DNA of 9,796 nucleotides from Donghicola sp036139795 (lineage in GTDB: Bacteria; Pseudomonadota; Alphaproteobacteria; Rhodobacterales; Rhodobacteraceae). A program made the position numbers and the translations under genes. This document shows positions 1 through 5,596 of this stretch, piece by piece (position 1 is the stretch's first letter; each line of letters begins with the position of its first letter). Under the pieces are notes generated by a model. That model was given only the letters and a program-made list of their open reading frames with translations. It was not told the DNA's origin and did no database searches. Location: positions 1 to 9,796 of the forward strand of contig JAYZYX010000328.1 of assembly GCA_036139795.1 (NCBI GenBank). The letters run 5' to 3'.

Positions 1-390
1 ACGATGGCCGTTGTGCGCGTCCATATCAAAGCCATGACCCGCACCGAAAGCGCCGCCACCATCGCCTTTTATTTCGCAGTGATCTGCGCAGGGATCGGCC
101 TGTGCACCCTGCCCTTCGGCTGGCCGCAACTCTCGACCCAAGACCTAACCCTGTTGATCGCTTCGGGCCTTCTGGGCGGCCTTGCCCATATCGCCAGCAC
201 CGAGGCCGTCGCCCGCGCACCTGTCTCCACTATCGCACCCTTCGACTTCACCGGTCTCATGTGGGCCATCGGCTTTGACGCGGCATTGTTCAGCGTCCTG
301 CCCACTCCGCTGGCCATCGCAGGCATGGGCGCCATCCTGATCGCAGGGCTTCTGGTGATCGGTCAGGAACTGCGCCCCCGCACACCCTGA
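1..390 (+). CDS. EamA/DMT-family permease, C-terminal half (5' partial)
   Basis: The reading frame is open from the first base of the window, so the gene starts outside it; the early ATG at position 4 is probably internal. About 129 residues remain, which matches the second five-helix EamA repeat of a drug/metabolite transporter. Visible hydrophobic segments run from IAFYFAVICAGIGLCTLPF (residues about 20-38 of the fragment), through LLIASGLLGGLAHIAS and the segment around FTGLMWAIGFDAALF, to a last helix IAGMGAILIAGLLVIG before a short charged tail ending in RPRTP. EamA proteins are inner-membrane exporters or exchangers of small metabolites, and the substrate cannot be read from this half. 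The gene ends just before a terminator that belongs to the opposing hsp20-DUF1150 unit. The family call is fairly secure; the specific function is unknown. Confidence 0.85.
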   Translation, partial: TMAVVRVHIKAMTRTESAATIAFYFAVICAGIGLCTLPFGWPQLSTQDLTLLIASGLLGGLAHIASTEAVARAPVSTIAPFDFTGLMWAIGFDAALFSVLPTPLAIAGMGAILIAGLLVIGQELRPRTP

Positions 391-393
391 GCC

Positions 394-422
394 AAAACAA
401 AAGGCGCCCCCGAAGGAGCGCC
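394..422 (-). terminator. Rho-independent terminator of the hsp20-DUF1150 operon
   Basis: Read on the minus strand, a GC stem (GGCGC pairing with GCGCC, extended by CC/GG across a mismatch, around a small TTCG-type loop) is followed by TTTTGTTTT. It lies about 25 bp past the DUF1150 stop codon. The stem may also help end the plus-strand permease transcript, but no T-run follows it in that direction. Confidence 0.85.
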
Positions 423-447
423 CGTCTATCCGCTATTCCAGCAGTAA

Positions 448-675
448 TTAATGCACCGCCACCGGCGCCAGATCGTTCTGGCGGGCCAGTGCAAAGGCCC
501 CGCGACGGTCTTTCACCAGCGCCAGACGGGTCCCTTGGGCATCATGCACCGCATACAAAGTCTCGGCACCATCGGCCTGTTCGCGGACCTCTTCGGGCAG
601 GTCCGCCACACGCACGGGGCGCACGTAGACGATCTTGGTGTTTTCACCGCTCAGAAAATCGACTTTCGTATCCAT
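448..675 (-). CDS. DUF1150 family protein
   Basis: This 75-residue protein resembles the DUF1150 family of small alphaproteobacterial proteins with no known biochemical role. The N-terminal half (VDFLSGENTKIVYVRPVRVADLP) is followed by an acidic segment and a compact beta-rich tail (TLYAVHDAQGTRLALVKDRR, then FALARQNDLAPVAVH). There is no signal peptide or membrane segment, so it is probably cytoplasmic. The start is supported by an AGGAAGGGG ribosome-binding site about 6 bases upstream. The gene begins 3 bases after the stop codon of hsp20 and precedes a strong terminator, so it is co-transcribed with hsp20. I infer from this a role linked to heat or protein-folding stress, but nothing in the sequence shows a mechanism. 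Confidence 0.85.
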   Translation of the reverse strand: MDTKVDFLSGENTKIVYVRPVRVADLPEEVREQADGAETLYAVHDAQGTRLALVKDRRGAFALARQNDLAPVAVH

Positions 676-678
676 GTA

Positions 679-1098
679 TTACCCCTTCCTAATTTTGATC
701 TCCTGCACCACGGTTTCGGGAACCGTACGGCGCAGATCGATGTGCAACAGGCCGTTCTCCATCGTAGCATCGCCGACCTCGACCCCATCCGCCAACACAA
801 AACTGCGTTGGAACTGCCGCGCGGCGATCCCGCGATGCAAAAAGATGCGGCCTTCGCTGTCATCGCCCTGACGGCCACGAACCACCAACTGGCGATCCTC
901 GACCGTGATGGACAGGTCATCCTCGCAGAACCCTGCAAGGGCCAGCGTGATCCGGTAGGACCGCTCCGATGTCTGTTCGATGTTGTAAGGGGGGTATCCT
1001 TCGTTCCCGCTTTTCGCGGTCCGCTCGACCAGCCGTTCCAGCTGTTCAAACCCCAACAGGTAGGGGTGCGCCCCCAAAGTCAATTTTGTCATCGACAT
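679..1098 (-). CDS. Small heat-shock protein, Hsp20/alpha-crystallin family (IbpA-like)
   Basis: This is an ATP-independent holdase chaperone that would bind unfolding proteins in the cytoplasm and pass them to ATP-driven chaperones. The 139-residue frame has a short N-terminal arm (LTLGAHPYLLGFEQLERLVER), then YPPYNIEQ at 35-42 opening the alpha-crystallin domain, the beta-strand core (YRITLALAGF, LSITVEDRQLVVRG), the conserved ATMENGLLHIDL near 111-122, and a C-terminal tail with an I-x-I motif (I134-K-I136) used for oligomer assembly. Length and architecture fit bacterial class A/IbpA proteins. Two starts are possible: the ATG at 1098 has AGGG only 2 bases upstream, whereas the ATG two codons later (1092) has it at a better distance (8 bases). 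I think 1092 is the likelier start, giving MTKLTLGAHP. The gene is first in an operon with DUF1150 and has an RpoH-like promoter. Confidence 0.93.
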   Translation of the reverse strand: MSMTKLTLGAHPYLLGFEQLERLVERTAKSGNEGYPPYNIEQTSERSYRITLALAGFCEDDLSITVEDRQLVVRGRQGDDSEGRIFLHRGIAARQFQRSFVLADGVEVGDATMENGLLHIDLRRTVPETVVQEIKIRKG

Positions 1099-1157
1099 GC
1101 CCTTTTATAAAGCGACCGTCAGTCAGGCCCCGAACCGGCAACCTGCGTCTTCATGTC

Positions 1158-1190
1158 AAATATGGGCAGTGCGTCTGCCCTTCGCAAGGG
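1158..1190 (-). promoter_or_regulatory. RpoH (sigma32)-type promoter of hsp20
   Basis: On the minus strand, a CCCTTGCGAA -35 region (1190-1181) is followed after 14 bases by CCCATATTT (1166-1158). This is very close to the known heat-shock sigma pattern CTTGAAA, a 13-15 base spacer, then CCCCATnT. Transcription would start near 1150, leaving a leader of about 50 bases before hsp20. The gene downstream is a heat-shock gene, which supports the call. Confidence 0.75.
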
Positions 1191-1199
1191 CTTTGCGAA
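1164..1199. repeat. Two adjacent perfect inverted repeats in the hsp20/DUF465 divergent region
   Basis: GGGCAG-tgcgt-CTGCCC (1164-1180, 6-bp arms) directly abuts TTCGCAA-gggct-TTGCGAA (1181-1199, 7-bp arms). Both have 5-base spacers. The second palindrome carries the -35 of the hsp20 promoter in its left arm and the -35 of the DUF465 promoter in its right arm. The first fills the hsp20 promoter spacer. Such placement fits an operator, but the regulator is unknown. Confidence 0.7.
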
Positions 1200-1220
1200 A
1201 CCTGACCCCTTTGATATATT
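1193..1220 (+). promoter_or_regulatory. Sigma70-type promoter of the DUF465 gene
   Basis: TTGCGA (1193-1198) and TATATT (1215-1220) are separated by 16 bases. They lie about 28 bases before the DUF465 start. The -35 box falls in the right arm of the 1181-1199 palindrome, back-to-back with the hsp20 promoter. It may also feed purEK, since no terminator separates these genes. Confidence 0.55.
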
Positions 1221-1247
1221 CAGAGTCCAACAGTCTGGAAGCCAGTC

Positions 1248-1472
1248 ATGAATGCCCCGAGCGACCTGTCCATGAAATCCGAAGATGTCCTGCGCTATGA
1301 GCTGGAGATCTTTAAGCAAAAGCACCGCGATCTGGACGAAGCCATCGCCGCCCTTCATGACAAAGGCACGGCAGACCAACTGACGCTGCAACGTCTCAAG
1401 CGTGAAAAACTGGGCCTCAAGGACCGGATCGCGCGGATTAACGACCTTCTCTATCCTGATATTATTGCGTGA
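1248..1472 (+). CDS. DUF465 (YdcH-like) small coiled-coil protein
   Basis: This 74-residue, highly charged and largely helical protein matches the DUF465/YdcH family of small bacterial proteins. A short variable head (MNAPSDLSMKSED) precedes two predicted helices joined by a short turn: VLRYELEIFKQKHRDLDEAI, then a turn near HDKGTAD, then QLTLQRLKREKLGLKDRIAR. This resembles a helical hairpin, and the family is often described as coiled-coil forming. The second helix ends in the family-typical INDLL. A GGAAG ribosome-binding site 7 bases upstream supports the first ATG; an internal Met at codon 9 is a less likely start. No biochemical role is established for the family. The gene lies 46 bases upstream of purE, an arrangement I recall as common in Rhodobacterales, but this does not by itself show a role in purine synthesis. 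Confidence 0.88.
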   Translation: MNAPSDLSMKSEDVLRYELEIFKQKHRDLDEAIAALHDKGTADQLTLQRLKREKLGLKDRIARINDLLYPDIIA

Positions 1473-1492
1473 TCTAACGGTTCCGCTATAAG
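1465..1492 (+). promoter_or_regulatory. Candidate promoter of purEK
   Basis: TTGCGT (1465-1470), overlapping the DUF465 stop codon, and TATAAG (1487-1492) are 16 bases apart. The purE ribosome-binding site begins 14 bases further on. Spacing and -10 box are good. I see no purine-repressor operator or riboswitch fold in this short gap. Confidence 0.45.
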
Positions 1493-1518
1493 GCGCACTC
1501 TAGCTAAGAGGAGCGCCA

Positions 1519-2007
1519 ATGAGCACACCCCGCGTAGGAATCATCATGGGCAGCCAGTCGGACTGGCCCACCATGAAAGAAGCCGCTGACATGCTGGATG
1601 CCCTCGGGATCGCGCATGAGGTCAAGATCGTCTCGGCCCACCGCACACCCGATCGCCTCTGGGATTACGGCAAAACCGCCGCAGACCGTGGTTTGCACGT
1701 GATTATCGCCGGTGCCGGCGGCGCTGCCCATTTGCCGGGCATGATGGCCTCGAAAACGCGCATTCCGGTGATTGGCGTTCCGGTCCAGACCAAAGCCCTG
1801 TCGGGCGTGGACAGCCTCTATTCGATCCTGCAAATGCCCCGCGGCTTCCCCGTTGCTACCATGGCCATCGGCGGCGCAGGTGCGGCAAACGCGGGCCTGA
1901 TGGCCGCTGGCATTCTGGCGGTGAACGATCCCGAACTGGCAGCCCGTCTGGACAAATGGCGCGCGGACCTCTCGGCCTCTATCGCAGAGGAGCCCGTCCG
2001 TGACTGA
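1519..2007 (+). CDS. purE: N5-carboxyaminoimidazole ribonucleotide mutase
   Basis: PurE carries out the second half of AIR carboxylation in de novo purine synthesis, moving the carboxyl group of N5-CAIR to C4 to give CAIR in the cytoplasm. The 162-residue length is standard for class I (bacterial) PurE. Visible family motifs are GSQSDW at 11-16 (phosphate and ribose binding), SAHRTP at 39-44 with the catalytic-loop His, AGAGGAAHLPG at 64-74 and QMPRGFPV at 105-112. The start is set by AAGAGGAG about 6 bases upstream. The 3' end overlaps purK by 8 bases, so the two are translationally coupled, as expected for the mutase paired with the N5-CAIR synthase. Identification is secure. Confidence 0.98.
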   Translation: MSTPRVGIIMGSQSDWPTMKEAADMLDALGIAHEVKIVSAHRTPDRLWDYGKTAADRGLHVIIAGAGGAAHLPGMMASKTRIPVIGVPVQTKALSGVDSLYSILQMPRGFPVATMAIGGAGAANAGLMAAGILAVNDPELAARLDKWRADLSASIAEEPVRD

Positions 2008-3070
2008 CGCCCTTCTTCCCGGCAGCACTATCGGCATTCTTGGCGGCGGCCAATTGGGGCGGATGCTGTCCCTTGCAGCAGCGCGCCTTGGCCTCAAGAC
2101 CTCGGTCTATGAGCCCGACCCCAACGCCCCTGCCGGTCAGGTTTGCGACAAGCTGACCACCGCCTCTTACGACGATCTGGACGCCCTGCGCGCTTGGGCG
2201 GCAGATGTGGATGTCATCACCTATGAGTTTGAGAACATCCCCACCGATGCCCTCGACGCTCTTGAGGCGCTCAAGCCCATCCACCCCAACCGCCGCGCAT
2301 TGGCCGTGTCGCAGGACCGCCTGACCGAAAAGGCCTTCCTCACCGATCTGGGCCTCAAAACCGCGCCCTTCGCAGCCGTGGATGACGCCGAGGATATGGC
2401 CGAGGCTCTGACCGAAATCGGCGCCCCCGCGATCCTGAAAACCCGCCGCTTCGGCTACGACGGCAAGGGTCAGGCCCGCATCAAAACCGCCGAGGACGCC
2501 GAACAGGCCCTCGCGGATATGAACGGCGCTCCCGCGATCTTCGAAGGTTTCGTGGACTTCAGCCATGAGGTCTCGGTCATCGCGGCCCGCGGCACCACCG
2601 GCGAAGTTGCCTGCTTCGATCCCGGTGAGAATGTCCATGTGAACGGCATCTTGCACACCACCACCGTCCCTGCCCGTCTCAGCGCCAAACAGCGCACGGA
2701 CGCGGTCCTGCTGGCAGCGCAAATCCTGAACAAACTGGGCTACGTGGGTGTCATGGGGGTCGAGCTTTTCGTCACCCCTCAAGGCCTTGTGGTGAATGAA
2801 ATCGCCCCCCGCGTACACAACTCGGGCCACTGGACCCAAGCTGGCTGCGCCGTGGACCAGTTCGAACAGCACATCCGCGCGGTTGCGGGCTGGCCCCTTG
2901 GCGACGGCCAGCGCTACGCCGATGTTGTGATGACCAACCTGATCGGGGACGACGCGCATACTTGGCCGGAGTTGGCGAAACAGCCGAACACCCAGATCCA
3001 TCTCTACGGCAAAGCCGAAGCCCGCGCCGGACGCAAAATGGGCCACGTGAACCGGATCACCAAAGCATAG
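2000..3070 (+). CDS. purK: N5-carboxyaminoimidazole ribonucleotide synthase (ATP-grasp)
   Basis: PurK uses ATP and bicarbonate to carboxylate AIR to N5-CAIR, the substrate of PurE. The 356-residue protein shows the three-part ATP-grasp plan. The N-terminal domain has ILGGGQLGRM (13-22) and YEFENIP (75-81). The central ATP-grasp domain has SQDRLTEKAFL (104-114), KTRRFGYDGKGQ (147-158), FSHEVSVIAARG (187-198) and the metal-binding VNEIAPRVHNSGHWT (265-279). The C-terminal domain has the family-typical GKMGHVN-like segment (RKMGHVN, 345-351). The start is GTG at 2000, inside the last codons of purE; GAGGAG 7 bases upstream and the family-typical N-terminus support it. The overlap gives coupled translation with purE. 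A strong terminator follows, ending the purine unit. Confidence 0.98.
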   Translation: MTDALLPGSTIGILGGGQLGRMLSLAAARLGLKTSVYEPDPNAPAGQVCDKLTTASYDDLDALRAWAADVDVITYEFENIPTDALDALEALKPIHPNRRALAVSQDRLTEKAFLTDLGLKTAPFAAVDDAEDMAEALTEIGAPAILKTRRFGYDGKGQARIKTAEDAEQALADMNGAPAIFEGFVDFSHEVSVIAARGTTGEVACFDPGENVHVNGILHTTTVPARLSAKQRTDAVLLAAQILNKLGYVGVMGVELFVTPQGLVVNEIAPRVHNSGHWTQAGCAVDQFEQHIRAVAGWPLGDGQRYADVVMTNLIGDDAHTWPELAKQPNTQIHLYGKAEARAGRKMGHVNRITKA

Positions 3071-3073
3071 AGC

Positions 3074-3101
3074 AAAAGGCCCGCACACGCGGGCCTTTTT
3101 C
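3074..3101. terminator. Bidirectional terminator between purK and phnM
   Basis: A perfect 7-bp GC stem, GGCCCGC-acac-GCGGGCC (3078-3095), is flanked by AAAA on the left and TTTTT on the right. It therefore terminates purEK on the plus strand and phnM on the minus strand. The purK and phnM stop codons lie 8 and 18 bases from the stem. Confidence 0.95.
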
Positions 3102-3112
3102 ATTTTGGCAGA

Positions 3113-4261
3113 CTACGCCAGAAACCGCTGCGCCAGCGGATGGGTCAGATAGGTGATCTCGCCCCCCGCAATTGTCGCGCCCACACGTCCTGTCGCGGCA
3201 TCAAAAATCACCAGATCGGCCCGCTTGCCGCTGGCGATCACACCGCGATCCTCCAGCCCAAGCGCCCGCGCCGGTCCTTCCGACAACAGCCGCCACGCGC
3301 TGGCCAAATCGCATATTCCCTCTTCCACCAAAGACAGCGCCGCATAGCGCGGGCTGGGATAGTGGTAGTCCGAGGCCAAGGCATCGCACAGACCCAGACG
3401 CACGATCTCTCGCGCGCTGACATTGCCCGCATGACTGGCCCCGCGCACGATATTCGGCGCGCCCATGACAACCACCTCATCATGATCCCGTGCCGCTTGC
3501 GCCGCCTCAATGCTCTCGGGAAACTCGCTGACCTTGGCGCCCAAGGCACGGCCCTCTGCGCGATCTTCGGCGCTGCCATCGTCGTGACTGCCAAGGCGCA
3601 CGCCCCGCGCCAATAGCTTTTCCGCCATCTCCGCCAAGGCCGCAGGCACCTTGTCGACCTGAGCATGAAGACGCTGCATCAGCGCCAGATGTGCCTCGGG
3701 ACTGCGGCCCGATTTCAGCGCCTGCCCTGTCAAACGCGGTGGCTTGCGCCCCTGCGCCAAGCGGTCATGGGGCAAGTGATCGTTGAACACCACATAGCCG
3801 ATCCCCGCCCGATCAATCAGCGCTAGCGCCTCGTCGAACCGCTCGATCAGGTTGGTTTCCAGCCGCAATTGCAGCCGCAAATCGGTCGAAACCTGCGACG
3901 CCGCCACAAGCCAAGCATCCACCAGCTTTTCGGCAAACTCAGGGCCACGCATGCCCCCTTCCCAGCTAAAGAACTGGGCCAGCACGGCGGTCGTGATCCC
4001 GTTCGCAGCCAGTTCGGCCTCAACCGCGATCAAGCCGTTCTCCATCGCTGTCAGCGCCCCGCGCCGCACGGCCACATGACGCTCGAACCCGTCGCCATGC
4101 ACATCCACGATACCGGGCGCTAGGGTCCAGCCGCTCAGGTCCACGCGCCGCCCCTCGGTCTGATCCACGATCAGACCATCTGCAACGCTCACATCCTGCG
4201 CGGCCACCCCATCGGGGCCAATCACCTGCGCACCGGCAAATATCCAAGACTGCTTTGTCAT
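3113..4261 (-). CDS. phnM: Alpha-D-ribose 1-methylphosphonate 5-triphosphate diphosphatase
   Basis: PhnM removes pyrophosphate from ribose 1-phosphonate 5-triphosphate to give the 5-phosphate that is cut by C-P lyase (PhnJ), part of phosphonate use as a phosphorus source. With the start at 4261 the protein is 382 residues, the normal length. It is an amidohydrolase-fold enzyme whose first metal motif is HGD (55-57, in LAPGIVDVHGDGFERH) in place of the usual HxH, a PhnM hallmark. Other family motifs are LRLETN (132-137), FNDHLPHD (159-166), GSHDDGS (224-230), VMGAPNIVRG (265-274) and ALASDYHYP (294-302). The frame is open a further 38 codons upstream into the divergent Nudix gene, but MTKQSWIFAGAQVIGPDG is the expected N-terminus and has AGAGAG just upstream. 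No other phn gene is visible in the window. A long inverted repeat covers the ribosome-binding site. Confidence 0.93.
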   Translation of the reverse strand: MTKQSWIFAGAQVIGPDGVAAQDVSVADGLIVDQTEGRRVDLSGWTLAPGIVDVHGDGFERHVAVRRGALTAMENGLIAVEAELAANGITTAVLAQFFSWEGGMRGPEFAEKLVDAWLVAASQVSTDLRLQLRLETNLIERFDEALALIDRAGIGYVVFNDHLPHDRLAQGRKPPRLTGQALKSGRSPEAHLALMQRLHAQVDKVPAALAEMAEKLLARGVRLGSHDDGSAEDRAEGRALGAKVSEFPESIEAAQAARDHDEVVVMGAPNIVRGASHAGNVSAREIVRLGLCDALASDYHYPSPRYAALSLVEEGICDLASAWRLLSEGPARALGLEDRGVIASGKRADLVIFDAATGRVGATIAGGEITYLTHPLAQRFLA

Positions 4262-4263
4262 AG

Positions 4264-4305
4264 CGCTCTCTTGCCCTGCCCCGCGTCCCTCGGCAAGAGT
4301 GAGCG
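4264..4305. repeat. Long inverted repeat in the phnM/Nudix divergent region
   Basis: CGCTCTCTTGCC (4264-4275) pairs with GGCAAGA-gt-GAGCG (4292-4305): 12 base pairs with one 2-base bulge around a 16-base loop. In phnM mRNA the 3' arm contains the AGAGAG ribosome-binding site and ends 2 bases before the start codon. In Nudix mRNA the hairpin would lie just upstream of the ribosome-binding site. No convincing -35/-10 pair was found for either gene in this 63-bp gap. Confidence 0.7.
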
Positions 4306-4324
4306 TAGCGAAGAAAGGCCGATC

Positions 4325-4774
4325 ATGAGACACAAGACCCCCCGCATCGCCACACGCGCCGTTCTGCTCCACCAAGACCGCCTGCTGCTGGTTAACGCAT
4401 GGCCGGACGGAAAAAGCGATCTGTGGTGTGCCCCCGGCGGCGGCGTCCAGATCGGCACCAGCCTACCCGACAACCTTGCCCGCGAAATCCATGAGGAAAC
4501 CGGCCTGTACATCGCTGTCGGCGCGCCCTGCCTGATCAACGAATTCCACGACCCGAAAAGCGGCTTTCACCAGATCGAGGTGTTCTTTCGCTGCTCAACC
4601 CCTGACCCCGAGATCGACCCCGCTTGGCGCGATCCCGAAGGCGTGGTGACCGACCGCCGCTGGGTCACCGAACCGCAGGCCCGCCGCCTGCGTCTCAAAC
4701 CCGACAGCCTGATCGACGTGGCCTTCGGCACAGGCGGCCTTACCTACGACCCGCTCGAACCGATCCAGCACTAA
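4325..4774 (+). CDS. Nudix hydrolase
   Basis: This 149-residue protein is a Nudix-fold pyrophosphohydrolase; such enzymes cleave nucleoside diphosphates linked to another group, using Mg or Mn. The Nudix box spans residues 39-61 and ends in REIHEETGL, keeping the catalytic RE and metal-binding EE. The upstream conserved Glu of the box (GX5E) is Thr45 here (GGVQIGTSL). An early beta-strand AVLLHQDRLLLVNAW (12-26) and LWCAPGGG (33-40) are typical, as is the VTDRRWVTEPQARRL tail segment. The start at 4325 is preferred because AAAGG lies 6 bases upstream; an ATG at 4271 would add 18 residues of unlikely sequence overlapping the inverted repeat. The substrate cannot be predicted. The gene is divergent from phnM and its last 35 bases overlap the convergent DMT permease gene. 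Confidence 0.92.
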   Translation: MRHKTPRIATRAVLLHQDRLLLVNAWPDGKSDLWCAPGGGVQIGTSLPDNLAREIHEETGLYIAVGAPCLINEFHDPKSGFHQIEVFFRCSTPDPEIDPAWRDPEGVVTDRRWVTEPQARRLRLKPDSLIDVAFGTGGLTYDPLEPIQH

Positions 4775-5585
4775 GCGACAGCGCCACACCGCCAAGCACC
4801 AGCGCCCCCGCAAGCATCAGGCGCAAAGATGGCACCTCGGCCAGCAACAGCGCCCCGCCAAGACCCGCAATCACCGGCACCGTCAGCTGCGCCACCGCCG
4901 CCCGCGCGGCCCCCAATCGCGGCACCAGCTGATACCACAGGGCATAGCCTAATCCGGACGTAATCGCCCCCGATACGCAGGCCAGAACCGCCCCGCGTGC
5001 CGTGACATCCCCGCCGTTGATGACCCACGCCAAGCCCGCCAACGGTGCCGCCAGTACAAAGTTCGCCGCCGTTCCAGCGGTCGCCTCCCGCTCATGCCGG
5101 CCCGCCAGCGTATACAGCCCCCAAGCCACACCGGCACCCGCCATCAACAAAGCCGGTCCCAACGTCACAGCGCTGCCCCCCGGGCTCAGCAACCAGACCA
5201 GGCCGCCAAAGGCCACCGCCGCCCCGATCCACCGCATCAACGGCACGTCTTCGCGCCGCAGCACTGCGGCCAGAAACATGGTGATCTGCACCATCCCGAA
5301 CAAAAGCAAGGCCCCTAAGCCAGCATCCAGCGCCTCATAGGCCAGCGAAAAGCACAGGGCATAGCCCAACAACGCCAACACACCGGTGACCCGCGGCCCC
5401 TGCCGCCAAGGCATCGCGCCTCCGCGCAGCCGCACCAGCGCCCATAGCACCACTGCCCCAGACATCAACCGCACTGCAGCAAAGCCCATCGCGGACATGC
5501 CAGCTCCATCCACAGCCATCCGGTTCAGCACCGAATTGGCCGCGAAAGCCACCATCACCACCGCTGTCAGCACAAAGAACCGCAT
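4740..5585 (-). CDS. EamA/DMT-family permease
   Basis: A 281-residue integral membrane protein of the drug/metabolite transporter superfamily, with two EamA repeats and about ten hydrophobic helices. The first repeat starts with FFVLTAVVMVAFAANSVLNR and contains MGFAAVRLMSGAVVLWAL, GVLALLGYALCFSLAYEAL and LGALLLFGMVQITMFLAAVL. The second begins near LGPALLMAGAGVAWGLYTLA and ends with LMLAGALVLGGVALSLSAG and a basic tail (VRAGRR). Length is normal for a full permease. The start at 5585 has GAGGG 4 bases upstream, overlapping the stop codon of the GNAT gene, so the two are co-translated. It probably exports a metabolite or amino acid; a link to the acetyltransferase (for example resistance or detoxification) is only inference. 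The 3' end runs 35 bases into the convergent Nudix gene, and no terminator is visible. Confidence 0.93.
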   Translation of the reverse strand: MRFFVLTAVVMVAFAANSVLNRMAVDGAGMSAMGFAAVRLMSGAVVLWALVRLRGGAMPWRQGPRVTGVLALLGYALCFSLAYEALDAGLGALLLFGMVQITMFLAAVLRREDVPLMRWIGAAVAFGGLVWLLSPGGSAVTLGPALLMAGAGVAWGLYTLAGRHEREATAGTAANFVLAAPLAGLAWVINGGDVTARGAVLACVSGAITSGLGYALWYQLVPRLGAARAAVAQLTVPVIAGLGGALLLAEVPSLRLMLAGALVLGGVALSLSAGSVRAGRR

Positions 5586-5596
5586 CGCGCCCTCAA

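Noticed and set aside
451..1110. A 219-codon plus-strand frame over hsp20 and DUF1150
   Set aside because: It lies fully opposite two well-supported genes, lacks a ribosome-binding site and crosses their operon junction.
1099..1150. ROSE or fourU RNA thermometer in the hsp20 leader
   Set aside because: Only a weak CTTT/AAAG pairing near the ribosome-binding site is visible; the conserved ROSE segment and a UUUU anti-Shine-Dalgarno are absent.
1979..3103. A 374-codon open frame antisense to purK
   Set aside because: It is a complementary shadow of purK, crosses the bidirectional terminator and shows no family motif.
4297..4313. GAGTGAGCGTAGCGAAG string before the Nudix gene
   Set aside because: It resembles a common low-complexity repeat (gagcgtagcgaa) seen in many bacterial genomes. 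Only one copy is here and part of it is already explained by the inverted repeat.
4262..4375. N-terminal extension of phnM by 38 residues
   Set aside because: It would overlap the divergent Nudix start, and the extra residues do not resemble PhnM; MTKQSWIF at 4261 matches the usual start.
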